Below are positions 10,834-21,400 of a DNA stretch of 47,780 nucleotides, piece by piece. This stretch comes from Chara braunii (lineage: Eukaryota > Streptophyta > Charophyceae > Charales > Characeae): the NCBI GenBank assembly GCA_003427395.1, contig BFEA01000174.1, positions 899,799-947,578 of the forward strand, read 5' to 3'. Position numbers and translations under genes: made by a program. Position 1 is the stretch's first letter. Every line of letters begins with the position of its first letter. The notes below the pieces were generated by a model. The model did not search any database. It had not been told where the DNA came from and worked only from the letters and a program-made list of their open reading frames with translations.

Positions 10834-11274
10834 CTAGTAATGTCCTGATGAGTGCCCAGATGATCGTTCAGTGTCCCAATGGTCTGAAGGGCAAAAAAAA
10901 AAAAAAAAAGAGCGAAAAAAAAGCGAGTATTGAGCAAAGAAGAGCAGAAGTCCCGTCAGGTACAACGGGAAGAACGTGGCACTTCAGAGGAAAGGGACGC
11001 ACACAGGAACGTGATACAAAGGGGGAGAAGCAGATACAGAGAACTTACCCAGCTTTCCAAGGACGGGGCTCAGCACCTTGATTCCTGCCAACGGAACTAG
11101 ATGAATGGCCCCCTGATCCTGTTTCAGTGAGAAATCAGAGTCATTTGCCTCATGATGGGACTGTAGCTTGTCCCAGTCATAATTGCGCGTCTTCAAGCCG
11201 AGCGATACCGTGAGAGGAATCCAGCGCCATTTCCAGCGGGCATCATCACCTGCAATCAGGATCCCATAGCACAT
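10834..11274 (-). other. Possible spliced exon pair, gene unknown
   Basis: On the minus strand, a frame from 11274 (or from a possible acceptor 'attgcag' with the exon starting at 11249) encodes an ordinary-looking polypeptide ('WKWRWIPLTVSLGLKTRNYDW' region). It ends at a strong donor, CTGG|GTAAGT (exon end 11049). A T-rich tract followed by 'cccttcag' gives an acceptor with the next exon starting at 10883, for an intron of about 165 nt. In the spliced phase the second exon runs 16 codons to a TAG ending at 10834. No domain is recognised and no upstream exons were found. The T-tract may be only a simple repeat, so this is a tentative gene end. Confidence 0.3.
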
Positions 11275-11434
11275 GGAGGTGCAAGAGAGACACGTTTGCT
11301 TTTGCCACCGACACTTTCAAACGAAATCCAAAACTACCACAGCAAAGCTCCCAGGGAGGGGAAGCAGTTCAAAGTTCAAACCACAGACGGACCCATTTTG
11401 TCCATGCAATCACCCCTGCTCGATCGCCGCATCA

Positions 11435-11435
<1 letters not shown>

Positions 11436-11470
<35 letters not shown>

Positions 11471-11491
11471 ACACACACACACACACACCAC

Positions 11492-11522
<31 letters not shown>

Positions 11523-11540
11523 CCACACACACACACGCAC
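11436..11540. repeat. (CA)n microsatellite
   Basis: About 100 bp of CA dinucleotides with occasional TA interruptions. Open frames across it are artefacts of the repeat. Confidence 0.97.
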
Positions 11541-11633
11541 AGGCGGACGCATAGACATACGAACTGTCTGTGGAATCACTCCCACAAGATCACAACATCA
11601 CCACACACACACACAGAGCACACATGGATGGGG

Positions 11634-12335
11634 TGCAACATACACACATGTGAGCTATGGAGCAACTAGGAAGGAACCGGTACATCACCAAGTGAGAGAA
11701 ACACTGAACTTGCACAAATGTATCTACACCATACACACATGTGAGCTATGGAGCAGCTAGGACGGAACCATCACATCACCAAGAGAGGAAAGACTGAACT
11801 TGCACAAGTGAGAGTGCAGCATACACACATGTGAGCTATGGAGCAACTAGGAAGGAACTGGCACATCACCAAGTGAGGAAAGACCGAACTTGCACAAGTG
11901 AGAGTGCAACATACACACATGTGAGTTATTGAGCAACTAGGAAGGAATTGGTACATCACCAAGTGAGAGAAAGACTGAACTTGCACAAATGAATCTACAG
12001 CATACACACATATGAGCTATGGAGCAACTAGGAAGGAACCGACACATCACCAAGTGAGGAAAAACAGAACTTGCACAAGTGAGTGTAGCATACACACATG
12101 TGAGATACCGAGCAACTAGGAAGGAATCGGTACCTCACCAAGTAAGAGAAAGACTGAACTTGCACAAATGAATCTACAACATACACGTATGTGAGCTATG
12201 GAGCAACTAAGAAGGAATCGGCACATCACCAAGTGAGGAAAGGCATAACTTGCACAAGTGAGAGTGCAACATATACACATGTGAGCTATGGAGCAACTAG
12301 GAAAGAACCGATACATCACCAAGTGAGAGAAAGAG
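11634..12335 (+). repeat. 90-bp satellite array, left (plus orientation)
   Basis: About eight units with 'gtgagctatgg' or variants at 11650, 11741, 11831, 11921, about 12011, 12100, 12191 and 12281, so the period is 89-91 bp. Two unit types are mixed, 'cacaagtgagagtgcaacat' and 'cacaaatgaatctacaacat'. The unit is 30 codons long, so short frames stay open and give repeating peptides such as 'SYGATRKEPIHHQVRE'. I do not regard these as genes without expression evidence. Confidence 0.93.
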
Positions 12336-12575
12336 TGCTGCAGGTGAGTGAGACTTGCTCAAACACCTGCATAGCACTCATGGAAGCATCCAGCCTTGAA
12401 TCGGATCATTACAAGGTGGAGAAATGAACAATGTGAGGGCTAGGATCACCAAAGTGCCTTCATGAGTGAAAATCAAAGTAACAATTTACCCCCAAGTGGG
12501 AGGCAGAGAGAGATCTTGAGGTGAGATAGTAAATCTCTCCCTCAAGCCATGAATCTCATAGCCCAAAGTGGCGAT
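12336..12575. repeat. Unique flank of satellite array; left arm of large inverted repeat
   Basis: This segment ('gcatagcactcatggaagcatcc', then on to 'tcatagcccaaagtggcgat') recurs in reverse complement at about 19295-19530. Together with the 90-bp arrays it forms inverted arms around 12.6-19.3 kb. Confidence 0.85.
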
Positions 12576-12643
12576 TAGCCAGGGAGTGGGGGAAATGACC
12601 ATCATGGAGACACCAATAATGGAGGAGCTACTTTCTATCTCTT

Positions 12644-12814
12644 CCCTGAAGAAGAAGTAGAAGATGATGAGGAAGAAGGAGAGGGGGAGGAGAAGGATGA
12701 AGAGGAAAGACTAAAGAAGAAAAGGAGAGACGAAGAAGAAGAAGAAGAAGAAGAAGAAGAAGAAGAAGAAGAGAGGATAAAAAGAAGAAGAAGAAGAAGA
12801 AAAAGAAGAAGAAG
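12644..12814. repeat. GAA/GAG-rich microsatellite
   Basis: Purine-rich (GAA)n on the plus strand, including about 15 perfect triplets near 12733-12770. Frames through it encode poly-E/K or poly-S/F/L and are not genes. Confidence 0.95.
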
Positions 12815-12880
12815 TTTCTCCTCCTTGTTCCCACTCACCTCTCCTTTCTTCACTTGGTGTTGAAGACCAGTCTTGATGAA

Positions 12881-15800
12881 GATCCTTCCTCCTCTGCACA
12901 TGTCTCACTTAGCTATGGCTCTCTTCTTCCTCAAGCCCTCATCTCCGTCCTCTTTCAACCTCTCCCTGTCTATGGCAAGCTCCAACTACCAAGGCTACGG
13001 AGTCCTCCCCTCTAAGAGGGTTGAATGGGCTCCTCCAAGCCTCTCTCTCTCCCCCACAGCCTCGGGGCTATGGCGGAGCACCTCCTAGGGCCACCACCAC
13101 TCTCACTAGCTCCAATGGCTGTCATCACTAGCCTACAACCTCCTCCAAGTCTCCCAACTGACAGCGGTTCCCCTCCTCTCACTCCAAGTGAGTAGAGTGT
13201 TCCTATGAGCTCACTTGCGCAGCATGGACACTCCTCATGCAATTGTGAGTGTGGCGGACTGCTCCCTCAGCTTATGTAGGCTGAAACTGGTGAACCGGCC
13301 AGCCCATGGGCCTCCCCATTTGCCTCCAAGTGAACCGAGGTACCCCCAAGGCCAAATTCCACCACTAGGCCTCTCCGCACGTACCTGGGCCCTTTGGCCA
13401 AGTACATGCAATCTGAGTCGTTGGCACCAACTCGGACTGCCTCTTAGCCTCAAGCCTCCTTTTCCTCTTCAAATCCTGCCCCCTTGAGTCTAAATGCCAA
13501 AGGGGCAGCCTCACTTGAAAGAAAAATACCTTATGGGCATTTTTTTCACTTTTTGTTATTTCTACCCCATTTTGGGTAGGCCGAGATATTTTCTCACATG
13601 TTGGAGCAATCTCAGCCTTGGATTTGGCTGAGATCCAAGGCCAACATTATTCCGAGTTACCCCCAAGTGGTCCTTGCTTCAATTTTGAGCCCCTAGACTT
13701 ACTTTTTCAATTTTTGGTGCATCTGTTTTTTTCTTGGGCCAAATGCACAGTTTCGATTTTTTCCTTCTTTTGTTTCTTTCCATTTTGGGCTGCCAACTCA
13801 TTCCAGAGTTGGCCGTTTGAGCTGGCCCCACAAAAAATGGCCATATGCTCTCAACCATGAGATTTGATCTAGATCCATGACTCACAAAAAAAACGGCGAA
13901 CTCCTTTTTGCTTTTTTACTTATTTTTGCCCTTTTAAATCCAGATATTGCTGAGATAATACCCCAAGGGCATTATCTCTGCAATCCGGATTGCCCTCCAC
14001 AAAATCAGGAGGGATGAGGTCACAGTAGCGACTTGTCAGTCCCTACTGTGTCAGTCTCAACTGACCGGCACATTCTCCTCCACTCTTTTTTCCCCTTTTG
14101 TCTTATCCTCCCTCCTTTTTCTCCCATTTCTCTCTTTTTCTTTTATTTCTGTCGTGACAAGTGTTAAGCTGTTGTGCACCCTCTTTCTAGGCTTTAGAAC
14201 CTCATTCATGGCCAGATTTATGGCCAGCAGTTGGTCGTTGCAACTCGGATTGCCGTAACGGAGCCCCCATGCTCATGGCAGCTAATTTTCTGCATAGAGC
14301 CCATTGAGGCTCTATTTTCTCGTGCCTTGTTAGTCTGAGATATCTCGGACTGCTGGGCAGTCCCTTCTTTACCTCCTCTCTCTCATTTTTGTCTCCTAGC
14401 ACCCTCTCCCTAGGCTCTTTCAGTTTTGCACTCTCAGTGACTAATATTTTCCACCGTCAAGATTTTGATCTTAACGGCGCTACTTGCTTGCACACTCCTC
14501 ACCTTTGTAAGCTCATGGTTCCCTCGGGGTCACTCAAGTCCCCGCTATTCTCCCATTCCAGTTCCATGTTTTTGTCCCGGCGGTGGTCCCGCCGGCGCAT
14601 GTCCTAAGTTTCAACCATTTTTATTTAGGCCCATCTAGTCCCCGACATCATTCCTGATGACGTCCAATTTTTATTTGGGGCTCCTTTATCTTCGGCAGCC
14701 CACTCCCTTCCTCTCATGGGCTTCAAGTGCGACGAATATTCTAGGCCACGAGATCCACCTCTCGCGGCCCTTATTTACCGTTTTTATTTGCCCAAGGCCA
14801 AGGCACTCTTGTCCAGTGTCTTGGGTGAGCCAAGGCCCTTTTTCTTTTGGCCTAAGCACCCCTATGCAGTCCGTTATTTCTCGGATTGCTATAATGGCAT
14901 TTTTCCGAGCCTCATAGCCCCACAACATCCCTTAAACTGAAAAAATACAACGGTCATCTCCCAAGTGCATCCGGATTCAGTATTGGCTCCGGATGCATCT
15001 AAAATATGTATTTTTCCTCCCCCATGCAATCCGTTGTATCTCGGTTGCATGGGGCCTTGATTTTTCTTGATTTCTCTGCAAATTCAAAAGAAAATCAAGA
15101 TCCTTTACAACCGCCATATCCCATAATGTATCTGGTCACGAATGTATCTCCCCAAGTAGCCGTTTTTTATCGAAGGTTTTTTTCTCTTTTCTTTTCTTTT
15201 CCTCAATTTTTGGACAGTAGGGACCTGCCAATCCCTACTTGTGTCAGTCCCTACTAACGGTCAACTCACTCACTCTGTCTCACTCCTCTTGTCTTACTCT
15301 CTCACCTTTTTCTTTTCATTTTCTTCCTTTTTCTAGCATGCCAAGTGTCAACTAGCCGTTAAGGCCTTTTCTAGGCCCCTTTCTCCTTGTTTTGGCCCTT
15401 CCTATGCCCAAGGTGCAGTCCGTTATTTCTCAGACTACACTTGAGGCTTCCTCATGCCCATGGGAACCTCCTTTTGCCTCTCTCCTTCAAACAGTGGCCC
15501 CTTTTGCTCCGATTTTCTCCCGAGAGCCTATTTTTTACATGGAGCCTCTCTAGGCTTCATTTTCCTCACGATGGCTAGTCCGAGATATTTCGGACTGCTG
15601 CCATGCCTCTTTCCTTGTTTTTCTATTGCTTTCCTTTCTGTTTTGGCCCTTCCATTTGCCTCCACTGGTGCTTGCACTAGTGGTGCTAATATTCTTGGTC
15701 GTCTAGATCTTGATCTTGACGGCACTACTTGCCTTAGGCATATTTTTCAAATGACCCTTCATAACTTTACCTTGGGTCATCACAAGTCCCCGCCACTTGT

Positions 15801-16070
15801 CCCGTGCTAGTCCTCAACACTTGTTTTCGACACTTGTCCCGCCGATGGTCCCACGAGCACTTGTCCTGCTGGTGGTCGCGTCGGTACTTGACCCTAAAAT
15901 GTCATTATCTGTGCTTAGTCTCATATGGTCCCCAACACTTTTTCTTGTGGTCTTCCAGTCTCTCTTCGCAATTTCCGCCCCATGGCTGCCCCATTTCTAG
16001 CCTTTTTCTATGTCCGGTGCACGCGGGTCTTTCCGGTCGCGGATCTTCACTTGGCTCATGGCCCGTTGAC
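12881..16070 (+). repeat. 3.2-kb non-coding repeat, copy 1
   Basis: This stretch matches 26351-29913 in the same orientation over essentially its whole length (roughly 90% by eye, with indels). It has no long frame. It is itself built of two diverged units with a period of about 1.2 kb: 'cgagatat..cggactgctg' at about 14336 and 15576, 'gatcttgacggc.ctacttgc' at about 14467 and 15709. Copy 1 contains an extra 75 bp near 13611-13690 with a perfect 9-bp inverted repeat (13615-13623 with 13633-13641). A 14-bp palindrome GCAATCCGGATTGC (13980-13993) is conserved in copy 2. It may be a non-autonomous element or a segmental duplication. Confidence 0.88.
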
Positions 16071-17244
16071 CCTTCTTATGCCGCACTTCGGTGGCCCCCT
16101 TAAATCCGTGCTTCGTTCTCACGTGTCGGTGGCCCAACACTATTTTATTGACCTCCTTGACTCCTTTCTTCCTGCGGCGCGCAGCCAGGGCATTATTTTT
16201 CCTGGCGGTCCTCCTTTCGGGAAGAAGGGTCGCCTTTATTATTCTCTTGCGGCCCTTTGCCGCTTACTATTGTACCAATTTCTTCTTGGTTTCAGGGTGG
16301 TGAAGGTTAGCCTAGGGGTGAAAAGGAAGGGTACCAGTTAACCATTTGTGGGTCCACTGGTTCTGGCAGCCCAGGGCATTCTCTAAGCCCCTAGGCGCCG
16401 ACACTTATGCCTTGGCCTTTCATCCTTCCTATCTCTCTTTCCTCTTATTTCTGTGTTGTGCACAATCATGCCGTATACCACCTCTCAAAGGTCAATGCTT
16501 GTTTCATGACCCACCGGTCCTGACACATTCCTCCCACCCATTCGCAATGTCCTCATTGTGCACCAGTAAGTAGTTAATAGGGGAAACGATTTGGGGAAAG
16601 GTAGATAAGGGCGGGGGAGTGAGATACGAAAGGAAGTTAGCTTGCCAGGGTCCTTTTCTCAATCTTTCCGTTATGTCTTTCCTCTGCTTTCCGCCCTCTG
16701 GCTTCTGCAGTTCGTGCTTCATTCCCAGCTTGAGTCATCCCATCAATCAACTTTTCGGCCCATGCAGTCCATGTTTTCTGACCATTCTCAATGCATCATA
16801 TAATCGTTTTTTTGGCTCGTGCAGTCCATGTATCAGGCCATTTCCCCCCCCCAACTCAAATGGATTGTTCCCCTCTTGCCTGGCCGTGTATCTGCTCGAG
16901 GTTTCAAGTCTGATTTGTTCCTCTCTTTGGTCTCTTTGTCTTTTGTTGGTCCTTCTGTATTTGGTCTCATTCAATGCCCTCAGCCTCTTCTTAGGCTTCC
17001 ATACTCATTATGTGTTTTTTATGGTCATTTTGCTAGGCCTCTCGAGTCCTTCTCAAGTAGTTTCTTGCAATTTCTTCAGTCCGGTTTGCTGGCTTCCTCA
17101 ATCCTCTCTTAAACAGTTACATATACAAGTCTTTTTTATCATTCTAACAAGCTTCCCTTAGTATGTTTTCGACAGTCTCTTGAAGAAGAAAAAAATTGTT
17201 ACGCCTTTTCTCAAATCCGAGGTTAGTCGATCTTTTACATGCGT
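16071..17244. other. No gene recognised; T/C-rich
   Basis: Pyrimidine-rich plus strand. The longest frame (16619-17161, 180 aa) is S/L/F-rich with no recognisable domain and looks like a composition artefact. 'gcagtccatg' recurs near 16763 and 16822. Confidence 0.4.
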
Positions 17245-17980
17245 TTCTTCCTGAACATCTTGCCAGGCCTTTCTCACGTCCACGCTCAATCCATTTCACA
17301 TACATTTCTCTTTGGCGTCTTGCCAAACCTTTCTCACGCCCAAACTCAAAATCAATTTCACATACATTTCTTTTTGGCGTCTAACTAGACCTTTCTCAAG
17401 CCCAAACTTAATCAATTTCACATACATTTTTCTCTAGCGTTTTGCTAGGTATTTCTCAAGCCCAAGCTTAATCCATTTCTCTCTGGCATCTTGCCAGACC
17501 TTTCTCAAACCCAGGCTCAATCAATTTATCTTTGGCGTCTTGCCAGACTTTTCTCAAGCCCAGGCTCAATCAATTTTTCTTTTGCGTCTTGCTAACCTTT
17601 TCTCAAGCCCAGGCTCAATCAATTTCTCTTTGGCGTCTTGTCAGACCTTTCTCAAGCCCAGGCTCAATCAATTTCTCTCTGGCATCTTGCCAACCTTTTC
17701 TCAAGCCCAGGCTCAATCAATTTCTCTCTGGCGTCTTGCCAAACCTTTCTCAAGCCCAGGCTCAATCAATTTCTCTCTGGCGTCTTGCCAGCCTTTTCTC
17801 AAGTCAAGCTCAAGCAATTTCTCTCTGGCGTCTTGCCAGACCTTTCTCAAGCCTAGGCTCAATCAATTGCTCTCTGGTGTCTTGGCATACCTTTCTCAAT
17901 CCCAGGCTCAATCCATTCTCACATACATTTCTCTCTAGCGTCTTGCCAGACCTTTCTCAAGCCCAAACTTAATCAATTCG
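17245..17980 (+). repeat. 49-bp minisatellite
   Basis: About 14 copies of a unit resembling 'gcgtcttgccagacctttctcaagcccaggctcaatcaatttctctctg'. The 'gcgtc/gcatc' starts at 17535, 17584, 17633, 17682, 17731, 17780, 17829 and 17878 are exactly 49 bp apart. Outer copies carry an extra 'cacatacattt'. The unit has no stop in any plus frame, so all three frames are open (146, 132 and 72 aa frames). That follows from the repeat and is not evidence of a gene. Confidence 0.95.
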
Positions 17981-19095
17981 TATTTTTTTGTCTGTTGTTC
18001 CTTTCGCACGATTTGTCATTGGGTTGATGGCACGCCTTCCCCCCACTCAATCGTGATGTCCTCATCGCATAACTGGTTCTCACTCGGAGGTACGCAGACC
18101 TTGCCTGCCAACTAAGTGGATGAACGTCAGTCCATCAGCCCCTAAAAGGAAGGGTTTCCCCTGTTGATACCTCACCCCATCCTCCACTTAGTCCGACGAC
18201 CACTCCTTTGGAGACGGGCGTCATCATTGAGGTACCTCCTCGCATCTGATAGGTAGGCCTAGTCCATGCCTCCCAGGACCCCGTCATACCGTGAGTGGTT
18301 CCCTCGCGAATCGTTCCTCCCGAGTCGTAAGTTTTATGGATCCGGCCTCTCTATTAATTTGCGAGTGCAGTTACGAAGACCTTGCGGTTAGTCCCCATAA
18401 CAGTTGTAATGTTCCGGCAGGGTGGTGTCAATGCCCTGTGGTGGTGACAGACTCCACCCGATACCTCGCCCCGACTTTCCCTGTGGACGGTGCCACTTGA
18501 CTCAATGCGAGCAGCCTAGGTCCATCCCAAACGGCTAGGCCGCCGCTCAACGGCGTGGCGTGTGGTTGGAGAGGGTCATCAAGACTTAAAAGGGCAAACT
18601 ATCGGCCCATCTTGGCGCCCTAGACGTTTTAGGAATTTGAATCCTCCAGCTAGAGCTCGTTGCTGGAGCTGGTTCCGAATGTCGAGTATCGTATACGATA
18701 CCTTGATCCTTTAACCTAGTGTCCTACTTACGAGAAACAGGTCGCGCTTTGACATTTCCCTATGGGGTGGAGGTCCCGATTCGGGGTGTAGACACCAATA
18801 TCCCCCTCATGCTGAGACCTGAGACTAGAAGAAGGAAGAAGGTTCAATCTCTTGTTATTTTCATGGTCGATCCGGCGACCTCTTTTCGATTTGCCTAGGT
18901 TCCCCTATTTAATCAATGCAATTTCCAATTCACAGGCAAACGCTCAATCCAATGCTCTTTCCAACTCTTTCTCAAGGCTGATTCTTATGGCTGATCCGGT
19001 AGCCCCTTTTCAATAAGGCCACTTCTTATGACCGACCCATCTTTCTCAAGTCATTTCTCACGACCGTCCCAATGGTCTTCCCAATCTTCATCACT
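17981..19095. other. No gene recognised
   Basis: Mixed-composition sequence with no convincing frame. A motif of the type 'gatccggcgacc/gatccggtagcc' recurs around 18870-19000, hinting at more decayed repeats. Confidence 0.4.
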
Positions 19096-19289
19096 AACTG
19101 AGGAAAGACTGAACTTGCACAAGTGAGACTAAGACATACACACACATGAGCTATGGAGCAGCTAGAAAAGAACCGGTACATCACCACGTGAGAGAGGACT
19201 CAACTTGGTGATGTGTCGATTCCTTCCTAGTTGCTCCATAGCTCACATGTGTGTATGCTGCACTCTCACTTGTGCAAGTTCAGTCTAGT
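19096..19289. repeat. Palindrome made of two opposed 90-bp satellite units
   Basis: A plus-oriented unit (from 'gaggaaagactgaacttgcac' at about 19099 to about 19200) is followed directly by a minus-oriented unit (about 19201-19288). Together they form a near-palindrome of about 190 bp, capable of folding back. Confidence 0.85.
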
Positions 19290-20088
19290 CGTTATCGCCA
19301 CTTTGGGCTATGAGATTTCTGGCTTGAGGGAGAGATTTACTCTCTCACCTCAAGATTTATCTGTCTCCCCCACTCGGGGATAAATCGTTACTTTGATTGT
19401 CACTCATGAAGGCACTTTGGTGATCCTAGCCCTTAAATTGTCCATTTCTCCACCTTGTAATGATTCGGTTCAAGGTTGGATGCTTCCATGAGTGCTATGC
19501 AGGTGTTTGAGCAAGTCTCACTCACCTGCGGCACTCTTTCTCTCACTTGGTGATGTATCGGTTCCTTCCTAGTTGCTCCATAACTCACATGTGCATATGC
19601 TGCACTCTCATTTGTGCAAGTTATGCCTTTCCTCACTTGGTGATGTGTCGGTTCCTTCCTAGTTGCTCCATAGCTCACATACGTGTCTGCTGTAGATTCA
19701 TTTGTCCAAGTTCAGTCTTTCTCTTACTTGGTGATGTACCGGTTCCTTCCTAGTTGCTCCGTAGCTCACATGTGTGTATGTTGCACTCTCACTTGTTCAA
19801 GTTCAGTCTTTTCTCACTTGGTGATGTGCCGGTTCCTTCCTAGTTGCTCCATAGCTCATATGTGTGTATGTTGTAGATTCATTTGTGCAAGTTCAGTCTT
19901 TCTCTCACTTGGTGATGTACATGTTCCTTCCTAGTTGCTCCATAGCTCACATGTGTGTATGTTGCACTCTTACTTGTGCAAGTTCAGTCTTTCCTCACTT
20001 GGTGATGTGTCGGTTCCTTTCTAGTTACTCCATAGCTCACATGTGTGTATGTTGCACTCTCACTTGTGCAAGTTCGGTCTAACCGCTA
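19290..20088 (-). repeat. 90-bp satellite array, right (inverted)
   Basis: The flank at 19295-19530 and the following roughly six units ('ccatagctcacatgtgtgtatg') are the reverse complement of 11634-12575. The region closes an inverted-repeat frame around 6.7 kb. Confidence 0.9.
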
Positions 20089-20272
20089 TTGGTGATGTGC
20101 CTTTGGACACCTCTAGCACCTTTGGTGGATAGCCGCCATCCTGATCCTATTCTGACGCACCCTTAGATAGAGTAGGATTCTAGCCGCTATCTTTCCGAAG
20201 ATTGCTATTCTTGCTTTTGTTTAGCAATTTATTGCTAATATTCTCTCGTTAGGCCACCTTCCCGTCATTTTT

Positions 20273-21094
20273 TCATACCGGTTCCTTAGGTTCATCCTGT
20301 TCGACGGGGTCTTCGTCTCCCATTCCTATTTCCCTAATAATTATTGGCTCATATTCCTCATAAGCCAATCGTGACGTCCTGAGTATCAATATATCGATGA
20401 GCTCTCGCAATTCCCAGACCCTATTTCCCCAAAATGGCCCATGTTTTACCGACATGTCGTAAAACATTCCCTCCATCTGAGGCTAGAAATGGTGTACCCA
20501 AATTAAGGTTGCATTCACCAGGTCCCTTGCCCTCGCGATGCTCCCGAATACCAAGTCTATCATAAAGCGGGGTACTTGACACCGCAATCCCGCCATCGGG
20601 CCCCTAAACTCTCACAATCCTCCTACTTCCACTCGGGTCCTCAACCCCACATTCCTTCATCCCCGAATCTCTTGGCCTATCCGGTTCAATGCCCTGGCTG
20701 CTCTCCGAAAGATTGGCAGCAGCCCAGGCCCTAGTGCCATCTCGGTCCCCAGCATGTGCCACCCAATCTCAAGTAGATACACGGTTCCAGTTACCCTAAG
20801 GTCAATATACAGGTCATCTTTTGGCCCCCTATTGAATCTCATGCCACTCCATAGGCATTCCACGATTATAAAGGCTTGGTTTTGTCCCAAGGCCTCAGCT
20901 CGCCATTCCACGTCGATCCCTCGAACTACGTAGCTTGCTGGGAGCGACACTTCCCATCCGCTACCGCTCTCTGTGGGCGGTTGTGGGTGTGTGGGTCGTC
21001 TCGACGTTCGGGTGCGCCTCATTGCTATCGCTGGTTGGTTGATTTCTGCATGGTTCAGAAAGAAAGTAAATACCTTCTTCTTCTTCCACCACAA
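20273..21094 (-). pseudogene. Unknown two-module protein, paralog D (broken)
   Basis: The N-terminal frame (21094-20657) contains 'AFIIVECLWSGMRF' and 'GTVYLLEIGWHMLG'. The C-terminal part (about 20600-20273) contains 'VPRFMIDLVFGS' and 'MSVKHGPFWGNRVWEL' and ends in an acidic tail. Several stops interrupt it, including TAG just before the 20476 frame. Both modules match paralogs A-C in order, so this is a decayed fourth copy. The function is unknown. Confidence 0.6.
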
Positions 21095-21287
21095 CTCGCC
21101 ATTCCAAGTCGATCCCTCAAACTACGTAGCTTGCTGGGAGCGACACTTCCCATCCGCTACCGCTCTCAGTGGGCGGTTGCAGGTGCGTGGGTCATCTCGA
21201 CGTTCGGGTGCGCCTCATTGCCACCGCCGGTTGGTTGATTCCTGCATGGTTCAGAAAGAAAGTGAATACTTTATGCTTCTTCCACCT
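20899..21287. repeat. 196-bp tandem duplication inside paralog D
   Basis: A segment beginning 'ctcgccattcca' at 20899 repeats at 21095 with about 90% or better identity, through 'ttggttgatt.ctgcatggttcagaaagaaagt'. It duplicates the 5' region of paralog D, probably a late local duplication. Confidence 0.93.
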
Positions 21288-21400
21288 CCCAAGACCTCGT
21301 TAGTTGTCATCCTGTTGTCGGGCGGCTGCCTACTAGCCAAGTGCGCGACAGTGTTTCCTACCTCGTCCTTTTCGTCACTCTTGTCTTTTCCTTTTCCTCT

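Noticed and set aside
11296-11760. 154-aa frame through (CA)n
   Set aside because: Produced by the microsatellite and the 90-bp repeat (poly-HT).
16619-17161. 180-aa plus-strand frame
   Set aside because: S/L/F-rich composition in pyrimidine-rich DNA, with no domain and no codon pattern.
17245-17980. CRISPR-like array
   Set aside because: Units are contiguous 49-bp repeats without unique spacers, in a eukaryotic context.
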